A stretch of DNA of 64,000 nt from Sapria himalayana (lineage: Eukaryota > Streptophyta > Magnoliopsida > Malpighiales > Rafflesiaceae). The notes under the pieces are model-generated. The model worked only from the letters and a program-made list of their open reading frames with translations, searched no databases and had not been told where the DNA came from. Below are positions 35,759-50,225 of this stretch, piece after piece. Where the stretch lies: assembly GCA_029783825.1 (NCBI GenBank), contig JAREIK010003005.1:1-64000 (forward strand). Reading direction: 5' to 3'. Made by a program: the position numbers and the translations under genes. How positions within the stretch are numbered: position 1 is the first letter of the stretch; each line of letters opens with the position of its first letter.

Positions 35759-35803
35759 TGTGTGTGTGTGTGTGTGTGTGTGTTCACACACACACACACA
35801 CAT
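35759..35803. repeat. (TG)n-(CA)n perfect hairpin
   Basis: A TG run of about 11 dinucleotides is followed through TTCA by a CA run of about 9. The two form a long self-complementary hairpin. It sits inside the L-proximal AT-rich region of B. Confidence 0.9.
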
Positions 35804-35879
35804 ATTCACATAATTACATATATTGACATATTTACATATATTCACATATTCACATATTTACATATTTACAATTTTTTAT

Positions 35880-37246
35880 ATAATTTATAATTTATAAAAT
35901 TCTAAAAATTATTTAAAGTGAGAAGATAATAAAAAAAAGTTGTATTTATTATTTTAATAAAAATGGAGTATTAAAAGCTAATACTAAAAATCGTACTCAA
36001 ATATTTAATTCTTATAAATTTCAGTAGGGGCAAAAAATAAAATTTGATTCAAATTAACTTAGTGTCAATTTGGTAGTAATTTTCAAAAGTGTTTATAGGT
36101 CTAAAAAAAATAAAGTTTTATTATGAGCAAAAAATATCCTTAGTAATATTTAAATAACTTTGTTGAAACCCTAAAAAACACTTGAAGTGTTCTTTTAATA
36201 ATTACATTGAGATATTTATTTTTAAAATCATCAAAGTTTTTTTAATGTAATTAAAACATCTATGTATTAATCTTTAAATATCAATTTATTTTGTTTTAAA
36301 TTTTATGAAAATATTAAAATTAGATTTTATAATTCAAAATTTTCAAATTTTTTAGTAATTATTTTTTAAAAAGATTCTTATAAGCATAAAATATATATAT
36401 ATTTACTTTAAATAATATAAATATTTACTTGTTTATTTGTTAATTTATATATGTTTATAATTTTTTTTATTTAATAATACAAATATTTATTTTAGCTTTT
36501 ATTTGTAGTACTTTTTATTTATGTTTATTTTTTTAAAAAAATATCTTAAAATTTATTATATTTATATAAAAATAATTTAATGTTTTTTAATACTATTATT
36601 AAAATAACATAATTAAATATTTCTGAAAAATATTTTGTATAATTTTTTAAATATTTTATAATCAAAAAAAAGTTATTTTAGTCTTTATTAATATACATTA
36701 TTATTATTATTTATAGATTTTTATAATTCATTTATTTATAATATCCTATTTTTATAATTTATAAGAAGAATGTCTTTCAAGGATCACTCAACAATAGACC
36801 ATGACATACCTTTAATATACAAAATTATATAAAATATTAAAACAAATAATATATTAAAAAAATTTAATCATTAAAGATTAGTGATAGAAATTATCACCAG
36901 CACAAATAGCTAGGCAAAAATCCCAAGCTAAATGCATATATTTTGAGAAAATAAACATTTAAGGAATAATTGCTTCCAATTATATATAAAATTTTTAAAA
37001 TTGAGATAATTATTTAGTGATGAGTTTTGTCATTTTCTAATTAATTAGGGAAAATTCATTGCGAAATCCATTGCTAAAATTCCTAATTTTCTTTGCGTGA
37101 AAATCTATGACAATATTAGTGACAAAATTTTAATTCAATGTAAAATTAAAAAAATCTTGCTATTCGCTAGCTAATCCCTAGCTAATTAACTAGGAATGTT
37201 TCCCTAAGCTAAATTTCTTTAGTTAAATAGACATTTTCTTATAGTG
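35880..37246 (-). other. L-subterminal region and L terminus of element B
   Basis: AT-rich sequence collinear (reverse complement) with E, D and C. It includes CTTTCAAGGATCACTCA (36775), TTTCTTTGCGTGAAAATC (37087) and the closing ATTTTCTTATAGTG at 37246. Confidence 0.8.
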
Positions 37247-38430
37247 GATAGAGAGACAGACATGTAGGCAAGCTGTTAGTCGGGGAAATAATCAGGTAGG
37301 TATGCAGACAAACAGATAGATAAACAATTAGACTCATAGAATGGCAGATAATCATACAAACTAACAAACAAACATACAAATAGATAGATACAAAGATAGA
37401 CAGATAGATAGATAGGCTAATGGATAGGCAGATAGACAAATAGATAGATAAATTGAAAGAAAAAAATATATAGATATATATAGATGGATAGATAGAGAGA
37501 GATAGATAAATAGATAGACAGATTGATAAGCAGAATGATAGATAGATTGATAGACATATCGACAAACAAATTTATAGATCGATTGATATATAGAATAATA
37601 GACATTTTGATAGACAAATAGATAGATAGACTAATAGATAGAACGTTAGATATATAGATATATAGAGAAATGGATAGATAGATAGATAGATAAGTAGTCA
37701 GAAAGATAGATATAGATATATAAATTGTAGATAGATAGATAGATAGACATGTAGATAAAAGGATAGATAGAATGATAAACATATATATAGATATATAGAT
37801 ATATAGATATATATATTATATATAGACAGATAGATACAGTGATAGACAAATAAATAACAAAATATATTGACAGATATATAGATAGATAGACAAGTAGATA
37901 ATAGATAGAGTGATAGATAGACAATTAAATAAAAAATAGATAGATAGATTAATAGATAGACAAACATATAGATAGATAGAAAAGATAGACATATAAGTAA
38001 AAAATAGATAGATTGATAAAATATACAGATAGATAGATATACAGATAGATAGATAGATAGACAAATAGATAGGTAGTTAGATAGTCAGATAGATATATAG
38101 AAAAAATTTATAGATAGATAGATAGATAGACATGTAGATAAATAGATAGATAGAAAGAAAGATAAACATATAGATATATAGATAGATAGATAGATAGATA
38201 GATATAGAGAGAGAAAGATAGGTTGATAGAAAGATATATCGACCGAAATAAAGACAAATAGATATACAAGTATATAGATAGATAGATAGATAGACAGATA
38301 GAGAGACAGATAGAGAAACAAATAAATAGATATATAAATAGATAGATAGATAGACAAACAGACAGATAGATAGACATATAGATAAATATACAGATAGATT
38401 GTAAAATAGATAGATAGATAGATAGATAGA

Positions 38431-41090
38431 CAAGCAAGTAGTTAAGTAGGTAGACAATAATGTAGGCATGTAGATAGATAAATAGACAAACAAACAAATA
38501 GATAGATATAATGAAAAAATATACAAACAGACAAATAGATAGCCAGATAGATAGATAGATAGATAGATAGACAGATAGATAGACAGATAGATAAAGAAAT
38601 AGAAAGATAAATAGATATATATAGATAGAAAGATTAATAGATTGATTGATAGACATGTAGATAAACAAATTGATAGATAAATAGATAGATATATAAATAT
38701 ATAGATAGATATAGATGGATAGATAGAGAGAGATAGATAAATAGATAGACAGATTGATAAGCAGAATGATAGATAGATTGATAGACATATCGACAAACAA
38801 ATTTATAGATCGATTGATATATAGAATAATAGACATTTTGATAGACAAATAGATAGATAGATAGACTAATAGATAGAACGTTAGATATATAGATAGATAG
38901 AGAAATGGATAGATAGATAGATATGTAGTCAGAAAGATAGATATAGATATATAAATAGATAGATAGATAGACATGTAGATAAAAGGATAGATAGTATGAT
39001 AAACATTTATATAGATATATAGATATATAGATATAGATATATAGATATATATATTATATATAGACAGATAGATACAGTGATAGATAGACAAATAAATAAC
39101 AAAATATATTGACAGATATATAGATAGATAGATAGACAAGTAGATAGATAGAGTGATAGATAGACAATTAAATAAAAAATAGATAGATTGATTGATTGAT
39201 AGACAAACATATAGATAGATAGATAGACATATAAGTAAAAAATAGATAGATAGATATACAGATAGATAGATAGATAGACATATAGATAGACAAATAGATA
39301 GGTAGTTAGATAGTCAGATAGATATATAGAAAAAATTTATAGATAGATAGATAGATAGACAAGTAGATAAATAGATAGATAGAAAGATAAACATATAGAT
39401 ATATAGATAGATAGATAGATATAGAGATAGAAAGATAGGTTGATAGAAAGATATATAGACCGAAATAAAGACAGATAGATATACAAGTATATAGATAGAT
39501 AGATAGACAGATAGAGAGACAGATAGAGAAACAAATAGATAGATATATAAATAGATAGATAGACATATAGATAAATATACAGATAGATTGTAAAATAGAT
39601 AGATAGATAGATAGACAAGCAAGTAGTTAAGTAGGTAGACAATAATGTAGGCATGTAGATAGATAAATAGACAAACAAACAAATAGATAGATATAATGAA
39701 AAAAATATACAAACAGACAAATAGATAGCCAGATAGATAGATAGATAGACAGATAGATAGACAGATAGATAAAGAAATAGAAAGACAAATAGATATATAG
39801 ATAGATAGAAAGATTGATAGATAGATTCATAGACATGTAGATAAACAAATTGATAGATAAATAGATAGATATATAAATATATAGATAGATATAGATGGAT
39901 AGATAGAGAGATTTAGATAAATAGATAGACAGATTGATAAGCAGAATTATAGATTGATTGATAGACATATCGACAAACAAATTTATAGATCGATTGATAT
40001 ATATAATAATAGACATTTTGATAGACAAATAAATAGATAGATAGATAGATAGACTAATAGATAGAACGTTAGATATATAGATAGATAGAGAAATGGATAG
40101 ATAGATAGATATGTAATCAAAAAGATAGATATAGATATATAAATAGATAGATAGATAGACATGTAGATAAAAGGATAGATAGAATGATAAACATTTATAT
40201 AGATATATAGATATATATATTATATAAGACAGATAGATACAGTGATAGATAGACAAATAAATAACAAAATATTTTGACAGATATATTGATAGATAGATAG
40301 ACAAGTAGATAGATAGATAGAGTGATAGATAGACAATTAAATAAAAAATAGATAGATAGATTGATAGATAGACAAACATATAGATAGATAGATAGATAGA
40401 TAGACATATAAGTAAAAAATAGATAGATAGATAGATATACAGATAGATAGAGAGATAGATAGACAGATAGATAGACAAATAGATAGGTAGTTAGATAGTC
40501 AGATAGATATAAAGAAAACATTTATAGATAGATAGATAGATAGATAGACAAGTAGATAAATAGATAGATAGATAGAAAGATAAACATATAGATATATAGA
40601 TAGATAGATAGATATAGAGATAGAAAGATAGGTTGATAGAAAGATATATAGACCGAAATAAAGACAGATAGATATACAAGTATATAGATAGATAGATAGA
40701 CAGATAGAGAGACAGATAGAGAAACAAATAGATAGATATATAAATAGATAGATATACAAACAAACAGATAGATAGACATATAGATAAATATACAGATAGA
40801 TTGTAAAATAGATAGATAGATAGATAGACAAGCAAGTAGTTAAGTAGGTAAACAATAATCTAGGCATGTAGATAGATAAATAGACAAACAAACAAATAGA
40901 CAGATATAATGAAAAAAATATACAAACACACAAATAGATAGACAAATAGATAGTTAGATAGATAGATAGACAAATAGATAGACAGATAGATAAAGAAATA
41001 GAAAGACAAATAGATATATAGATAGATAGAAAGATTGATAGATAGATTGATAGAAATGTAGATAAACAAATTGATAGATAATTAGATATA
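38431..41090 (+). repeat. Higher-order repeat units of the GATA array (two full, one partial)
   Basis: Units 38431-39615 and 39616-40828 and the partial 40829-41090 share spacers GACCGAAATAAAGAC (38242, 39459, 40651) and GAACGTTAGATATATAG (38876, 40064; also 37641 in a diverged first unit). They are far more alike to each other than to the rest of the array, so the amplification is recent. Confidence 0.88.
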
Positions 41091-42482
41091 TATATATAGA
41101 TAAATAGAGAGATAGATAGATAGATAAATAGATATATAGATAGATAGATAGAGAGAGAGAGAGAGATTGATAGATAGATTGATATACATTTTGATAGACA
41201 TATATAAACAGATAAATAGATAGATATATAGATAGATAGATAAAGAAATTGACAGATAGATAGAAAGATAGATAGACAAATACATAGATAAATATTTATA
41301 TATACCAATTATTAGACTGTATATAGATAATTAGATAGAAAGACTTATAGATAGATAAATTGATAAAGATATATATAGACTGATAGATAGACAGAAATAT
41401 AGATAAAGAGATAGACATATATATAAACAAATAGTAGTAAATAGATATATAAAAAAATAGACAGACAGAAATATATATATATATATATATATATACAAAG
41501 TTAGATAGATAGACATATTTATAGATAGTTAGATAGACAGACAGACAGATAGATAGATCGATGGATAGATAGATAGATTAAAAAATAGATAGATAGATAT
41601 ACATAAATATAGATAGATAGAGAGATAGATAGATAGGTAGTCAGATAAAAAAATAAAAAGACGGAAATATAGATACAAAGATAGATAGATAGATAGATAA
41701 ACAGATGGAGACATAGACAGAAAGAGTGATAGATGATAGTTAGATAGATAGATAGATAGAAAAAGATAGATAGATCGATAGATTGATAGATAGATTGATA
41801 GATAGATTGATTGATAGATAGATAGTTAGAAAAATACAAAGAGAGTTTGAAAGAAAGATTGATAGATAGATTCAAAAATAGATAGATAGACAAATAATAG
41901 AGTGACATATATATTAACAGATAGATGATATTTAGATAGAAAGACAAATCGATAGATAGATTGATAGATTGATAGATAGATACATAGATAGATACATAGA
42001 TAGAAAGAAAAAATGATAAATAGATTGAAATACATTTTGTTATACAAATTCATAGATAGATTGATAGATAGATAGATTCATTGATTGATAGATAGATAGA
42101 CAGACAGATAGATATTTAGATAGATTCATAGAAAGATAGATAGATCGATAAATTTTTAGATAGAAATATTTATGGATAGATAAATAGATACATAGACATA
42201 TAGATATATAGATAGATAGATAGTTATATAGAGAAAATTTTTAGTCAAATAGATATGAAGAAAAAAAGACAGATAGATAGATAGATAGAAAAAAAGATAG
42301 ATAGAAAGATAGATAGATAAATAGATAGGTAAACAGATAGAAAGATAGATATAGTTAAAAAAATAGATAGATAGATATATATATAGACATATTGTTAGAC
42401 ATATAGAAAACATATAAATAGATAATAAATTATTATACTGATATATAGATAGATAGATAAATAGATATAAAGATAGAAATAG

Positions 42483-42515
<33 letters not shown>

Positions 42516-44072
42516 AATAGATAGATAGATAGATAGATACACATATAGATAGATATATAGATATACATTAAGATAGATAGAAAGGCATATATTTAGATAG
42601 ATAAATAGAGAGATATATAGATATATAGATTGATTGATTAATAAATAGATAGATGGACAGATAGATAGATAGTTAGATAGGCAAATAGATAGGCAGATAG
42701 TTAGACAAATAGATAGACAGATAGATCGATAGATATATAAATATATTATTAGACTAATATATAGTTAGATAGATAAATAGATAGGTAGATTAATACAGAT
42801 GTAGATAGACAGATAGATAGAAAAATAGATAGAAAAATTGATTGACAGATAGATAGATATATAGATAGATAATAAGAAAGATAAATAGACTGATAAATAG
42901 ACATATAGATAAATATATAGATAAGTAGATATATAGATATACAAAAAAAAGATTTATAGATAGATAGAAAAAAATATTCAAATATATCGACAGATAGATA
43001 AAATAGAGAGATACTCATATAGATAGATAGATAGATAGATGGTCAAATAAATATACAAATAGATAGAAAGATTGATATACTTTTAGTATAATATTAGATA
43101 GACCGATAGATAGGTAGATTGATATATAGACAAGTAGATAGATAGATAGATAGACTAATAGATAAACATATAAAAAATATATTTAGATAGATAGATAGAT
43201 AGATAGATAGAAAGATATACACATAAATAGAAAGATAGACAAGTAGATAGATAGATAGATAGATAGACAAAAAGATAGACTAATAGATAGATAGTTAGAT
43301 AAATAGATAGATCGATAGGTAGATAGATAGATAGACAGATAGGTAATAGGCAGATAAAAAGATAGATACATAGATAGATAGATCGATTGATATTCAAATT
43401 GATAGTATAATAGATAGATAGATAGACAGACTAACAAGTAAGTAGTCAAGAAGGTAGACAATCTGGTAGGTATGTAGACAAACCGTTCGACAAACATACA
43501 AATATACACAAAAATGTAAGACTAGCAATCAAACAAATAGGAAAAAAGATAAAATCACAAATAGACAGACAGATAGATAGGCAAATAGATTTGTAGATAG
43601 ACAAATAGACAAATACATAGATAGATAGTTTGATAAATAAATAGATAGTCAGATAGATAGACAAATTGATAAATAAATAGATATATATATATATATAGAT
43701 AGATAGAAAACCAGATAGATAGATAGCTAGAAAAATAGATAGGTATATAAATAAATGGATTAACAAATTAATAGATAGAATGATAGAAAGAATGAGAGAT
43801 AGATTGATAGACATACTAACATACAGATTGATATATATATTGAAAGATATATTAATAAATAGATTATTAGACATATTGATAGACAAATAGATAGATAGAG
43901 AGATAGATAGATAGATATAGAGATAGATAGAGATATAGAAAGAAAGTAAGATAGATATTTAAATAGATTATTAGGCAGATATATATATATACATAGATAG
44001 ATAGATTGATTGATTGAAAAATAGATAGACATCTTGATACACAAATAGAAAGATAGTATGATAGATAGATAA

Positions 44073-44117
<45 letters not shown>

Positions 44118-44369
44118 CAAATAAAAGACTTAAAGATTGATATATAGATAGATAAATAGACAGATATAATCAGATAGATAACCAAAAGGAAAGACAATCA
44201 ACTAGAAATAATGATAGATAGATAGATAGGTAGAAAGATAGATAGGCAAATAGATAGTCATATAGATATACATATACATATACATATACATATAGATAGA
44301 TAAATATATATATAAATAAATAGATAGATATATAGATATATATATATATATATATATAGATAGATTGAT

Positions 44370-44430
<61 letters not shown>

Positions 44431-45202
44431 TACATATTTATAGACAAAAAGATAGAAAGATTGTTAGAAATATTCATAAGTAGTTATATAGACAGATTAA
44501 AAGATAGATAGATAGATAAATAGATAGATAAATAAATAGGCAGATAGATAGATAGATAGATAAAAGCCAGATAGACAAATAGACATATAGAAGATAGATA
44601 CAAGTATAATAGATTGATAGATAGATAGAAAGATATATAGACAAAAAATAGATATATACATATATAGAGAGTTAGATAAATAGAAAAATAGATAGATTGA
44701 CAAATAAATAGAAAGATAGATAGATAGATAGATATATAAATAAAAAGATAGATGGACAAATAGATTGATAAATTTATAGAAAGATTGATTGACATATTGA
44801 TAGATAAAATGATAGAGTGATTGATAGACAAATTGATAGAAATATAGAAAGATAGATTGATTAAATGATAGATAGATAGATATACTTATTGATTGATAGT
44901 TTATTAGACATTTTGATAGATGGATAGACAAACAAAGAAATAAACATATAGGTTGTAGTCAAATAAATTGTTATGAAGATAAATAGACAAATTGATAAAT
45001 AGATAAATTAATTGATTACCAAATAGATAGATAAGACAAATAGATAGTTAGAAAGATAAATAGATAGATAGACAGATTTATTGATTGATACACAATAGGT
45101 TGATAGTCAAAATTATAAATAGTTTGATAGAGAGAGAGATAGAAAGATAGATAAATAGATAGATAGAAAGAAAAACAAATAGATAAAAAAATAAAATAAA
45201 TA

Positions 45203-45290
45203 TTGATAGATAGATTGATAGATAGATTGATAGATAGATTGATAGATAGATTGATAGATAGATTGATAGATAGATTGATAGATATTTTGA
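45203..45290 (+). repeat. 12-bp repeat TTGATAGATAGA, about 7 copies
   Basis: An almost perfect 12-bp tandem within the GATA array, giving the minus-strand S-I-N-L frame. It is a local homogenised patch. Confidence 0.9.
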
Positions 45291-48200
45291 TATTTAGATT
45301 AATAGATAGATTGAAAGAAAGATAGATGATTGACTTATAGTCAGAGATAGATAGATAGAAATATTGAAAGATTAATAAATAGATAGATTGATAGATTAAT
45401 AGAAAGATATATAGATCGATAGATAGATGAATATATACATAGATCAATAGATAGATCGACACTTAGATAAATAAATAAATAAATTTAATAGAAAGAAAAG
45501 ATTGGTAAATAGAAAGACACGCATATAGATAGAGAGAAAAATAGAAAGATATATAGATAGATAGACAGACCGATAGATAGTAGATAGATAGATTAATATA
45601 TTGGTATATACAATGATAGATAGATTGATATTTAGATACTTAGATAGATAGATAGATAGACAAATAGATAGACAGATAGATAGACAAATAGATAGATAGA
45701 TAGATAGATGGATATATAGATAGACAAATACATAGACAGATAGTTAGACATATAGATAGATAGATATATATAGATAGACACACTGCCAGACATACAAATA
45801 ATAGATAGATATATAGATTGGATATACAAATATAGATAAATAGATGGACAGATAATTAGATAGATATATTGTTAGATAGACAAATAAACAGATAGATAGA
45901 TAAAAAGATATATAGACAGACAGACAGATAGATAGATAGATTGACAAATAAATAAAAAAAGTCTAACAGATAGGAAAATATGACATTTGACAGATAGACT
46001 AACAATTTAACAAATATAAAAGTAGATAGTTAGATAGATAGATTTATAAATTGATTTATAAATAGATAGATAAATAGATATATACATAGATAGATAAATA
46101 GATTGAATGATATTTTGATAGCTTGATTGATAGACATATTTTTGGATAGATTGATTGATATATTGATAAAAAGATATATAAAATGATAGATAGATAGACA
46201 CTCAAATATATAGATAAAAAGATAGAAACTCTTACAGATAGATATGATAAAATATTGACAGATAGATAGAAAGAAAGATAGACAAATAGATAGACAGATA
46301 GATAGACAAATAGATAAATAGATAGATAGACAAATAAATAAAAAATAGATAGATAGATAAATCAATTGACATATAAATAAATTTATAGATAGATAGAAAT
46401 ATAGATAGATGATAGATAGATAGATGATTGATAGATAGATAGATAATTGATTGATAGACATATAGATAGATAGATACATAGATAGAAAGATAGATAAATA
46501 GAAAATTAGGAGATAGATAGATTAATTGATAAACATATAGATAGGTAGACCGATAGATAAACAAATACATAGATAAAAATATAGATAGATAGATAGATAT
46601 AAAGATAGAAAGATAGATAGACAAATAGAGTCATATATATAAATAGATTATTATACTGATATTTAGATAGATAGATAGGTAGAAAGAAAGATAAGTAGAT
46701 ATATAGAAAGATTGATAGATAGACAGATATATAAATGGATTATAAAACTAATACACACACACACACATATAGATATATAGTCAGATAGACAGATAGATAG
46801 ACAAATATATAGAGAAAAAGAAAGATTGTAGATAGACATATCGATAGACAAATAGATAAACAGATAGATTGATAGATAAACAAATATACAAATAGATAGA
46901 CACTTAGTTAAACTGATAGATAGGCAGTAAGATAGATAAAAAGATCAACAAACAGATATATAGATAGATATAAAGATAGACAAATAGATAGTCAGATAGA
47001 TAGTCAAATCAATAAATAGATATATAGATTTATGGAGAGACATTTTAAAAAAAATATAAATAAACAGATAGATAGATATATAGATATATGATAAATAGAT
47101 AGATATAAAGGTAGATAGATAGGTAGGTAGATAAATAGATAGACAAGTAGATATACAGATAGATAGACTAATATATCATTAGATAAATAGATATATTGAT
47201 AGATAAATATACCCATAGATAGACAGACATATAGATAAATAGATAGATAGATAGATAGATAAATAAATAAATAAATAGTAAAACAAATAAAATACATATA
47301 CATATAGGAAAGTAGTCAGGAACGCAGACAATTAGGTAGGTAGGTAGATATACACACAGACAAACAAACAAATAGATACATAAAATGATTGAAAAAAAAA
47401 TAAAAATAGACAAATAGATAGATAGATAGATAGACTGATTAAAATATAGATAGATAACCCTATTGATAACCATAATGTTAGATAGATAGATAGATTGATA
47501 TATATATTGATAGAGATATAGAAAAACTGATCGACAAATAGATAGATGGATAGATAGATAGACAAATAGATAAACAGACATAAAGATAGATAGACAGAAT
47601 GATAGATAGATATACAAAAAAATTTAAAGATTTATAGATAAACAGATAGATTGACAAATTGATAGAAAGATTAATAAATTGACTAATAGGCTGATTAAAA
47701 AATAGATTGATAGATATATTGATAGATAGATATATTAAAAGATTGCTAGGTAGATAGATTCCCAGATATATATATATATAATGACAAAAGATTTAGATAT
47801 AGAGAGTTAGATAAATAGAAAGATATATAGATAGATAGATAGAGAAAAGGTCTTACAGTTAGACAAATAGACAGTCAGATAGACAAACTAATAGATAGAT
47901 AAACAATTATATAGATAGAAAGATAGATAGATAGAAAAATAGATATACAGATTAATAGATAGATTAATATATAGATTGATATATAGATAAAAATAGACAA
48001 ATAGATAATTGATAGATAGATAAATAGTCAAATTGATAAAAAGATAAATAGATAGACAAATAGATATACATATAGATAGACAGATAGATGATAAGATACA
48101 CATATAAATAGATAGACAGATATATAGACAGATAGAAAGATAGATAGATTGGCAGAATGATAAAGAAATTAAAAGATAGAAAGATAGACATAAAGAAATA

Positions 48201-48551
48201 TAGGCATATTGATTGATAGAAAGAAAAAATATAGACATATAGATAGACTGATGGACAAATAGATAGATAGACAGAATTATAGACAAATATGCATATAGAT
48301 ATATAGATAAATATATATTTACATAGATAAAAAGATAGATAGATAGACTTAAAAATAGATAGATATATAGATAGATTCATAATAAATAAATAGATAAATT
48401 GATATAAAGGCAGATAGATCGATATAAAGATAAGTAGAAAGATTGTTAGAGAAAATGATAGAGAGATTGATATTTATATTCATAGATAGATTAAAAAAGA
48501 TATAGATAAAAAGAGAGATAAATAGATAAATACATAGAAAGAAAGATAGAT

Positions 48552-48599
<48 letters not shown>

Positions 48600-49380
48600 A
48601 AAGATCAATTGAGGGATACATAGATAGATATATATATATATAGAAAGATAGACAGATAGATAAATATATAGATAGATAAATATATAAATATATAGATAAA
48701 TAGATAGATTAATAAATTGATAAAGAGATAGACACAAAAATATATAGATAGATAGATAGAAAAATATATAGATAGATAGACGAATAGATAAATTGATAGC
48801 TAGAATGATAAACTAAATGATAAACAGATATATTGACTATTAGATAGATATATAGATATATTGATATATTGATAGATAGATAGATAGATTATTAGATAGA
48901 TTAATAGATAGACATATAGATAGATAGAGAGTTTGACAGAAATAAATATAGATAGACACATATATAGATAGATAGATAGATAGATAGATATATTGATTGA
49001 TTGAATGATATATTGTTTGATTGATAAATAGATATACAGATATATAGGTAGATAATTGCATAATAGGTGGATAGATTAATAGATAGATAGATAGATAAAC
49101 AGATAGATAAATAGCTAGATAGACAGATAGAAAGACAGATAGATACACAGATAGATAGATAGAGAGATAGACTGATAGATAGATAGATAGACAGATAGAT
49201 AACACTACAATAAAATATCGATTTAGCTATGAAATTTTACCTTGGGATCAATCCCTTTTTAAATTGCAAGGGATTAGCTAGGGAATAGCAGAGGATTGAT
49301 GATTTTTTTATGAAAAAATAAATAGCAAAGGATTAGTGAAAAATTTTTTTTCGAAAATTCAGCGAAAGAAATTCAGGGGA

Positions 49381-50225
49381 TTTAGTGACGGATTATCGAC
49401 GGAAAATTTTCCTAACTTCCGCTCTAGATAAGCGGGGATTTTAGCAATTGATTTTGTGATAGAATATCTCTTGTTAATAAAATCCTTGATTTAGCAATGG
49501 ATTTTATGATGGAATTTTTTCCTTCTAATAAAATTTTTGATTTATCGACGAATTTTGCGATGGAATATCCATTACTAATAAAATTCTTGATTTACCGACT
49601 AATTTAGAGATGGATTTTTCCTTGCTAATAAAATCCTTGATATAGCGATGGATGTTCCCTCACTAATAAAATTCTATATTTAGCAATGGATTTAGCGACG
49701 GATTTAACGACAGATGTTACCTTGCTAATAACATCCTAGATTTAGCGACGGATTTAGTGACAAATGTTCTCTTGCTAATAAAATCCTAGATTTAACGACG
49801 GATTTAGTGTTGGATTTAGTGATGGATTTTCCATTTCTAATAAAATCCTTGATTTAGTGATGGCTTTAGCGATAGATTTTTCTTTTCTAATAAAATTATT
49901 GATTTAGCTACGGATTTAGCGACGGATTTTCCCTAGCTAATAAAATCCATATTTTATCAACGGATTTAGCGAACGAATATCCCTAGCTAATAAAATACAT
50001 ATATTTGTGATGGATTTAGCGATTAAATTTCTCGAGAAAAAAAATCTTTAATTTTGCAATGGATTTAGCAACGGAATTTCCCTAGCTAATAAAATTTGTA
50101 ATATCACAACGGATTTAGCGATGAATTTTCTCAAGTTAATAAAATCCATTAATAGCGATGAATTTTCCCTAGCTTATAAAATCTATTATTTAGCTACGAA
50201 TTTAGCGACGGTATTTTCCTAGCCA
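49381..50225 (+). repeat. Subterminal repeat array of element C (GATTTAGCGACGGATTTAG)
   Basis: About fifteen diverged ~50-60-bp units combining GATTTAGCGACGGATTTAGCG, a TTTTCCCTAGCTAATAAAAT link and an ATCCTTGATTTAG joint. Subterminal arrays of short repeats are the TNPA-binding and methylation-sensitive region in En/Spm elements. That role is inferred here from position. The array is much longer than in B, D or E. Confidence 0.85.

Larger units (their letters stand above)
28584..37246 (-). mobile_element. CACTA element B: complete non-autonomous member
   Basis: 8.66 kb with both ends. The left end is R type (CACTATAATATAATTTCC, then CAAATAGCTAGGG and CCCTAGCTAAATGG). The right end is L type (reverse complement CACTATAAGAAAATGTC, then TTTAGCTTAGGG). 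Subterminal regions match A, C, D and E. No transposase remnant is found, so transposition would have needed enzyme in trans from a C-like copy. Cargo is a pair of putative exons shared with A, an unidentified open frame, an AT-rich tandem region and a possible histone-tail fragment. It splits a continuous GATA array. Confidence 0.88.
37247..49202 (+). repeat. GATA array (block 5), 12 kb, with ~1.2-kb higher-order repeat
   Basis: TAGA/GATA repeats on the + strand. From the start to about 41090 they form tandem ~1.2-kb units marked by a CAAGCAAGTAGTTAAGTAGG-type spacer at 37268 (diverged), 38431, 39616 and 40829. Spacings are 1163, 1185 and 1213 bp. Further spacer copies occur at about 43435 and 47309. 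(TA)n runs lie at 44072-44115, 44336-44417 and 48555-48597. The minus-strand S-I-Y-L frames (up to 343 codons) are artefacts. No gene is visible. Confidence 0.95.

Noticed and set aside
37247..41090. CRISPR-like spaced repeats
   Set aside because: Repeat and spacer are both GATA-derived, sizes are wrong, and the surrounding sequence is clearly a plant genome.
37239..49205. Many long minus-strand open frames rich in S, I, Y and L, up to 343 codons
   Set aside because: TATC repeated has no stop codon in any phase and always translates to S-I-Y-L. Several frames overlap in the same place with the same composition. Same reasoning for 1-5290, 6481-7808 and 25691-28583.
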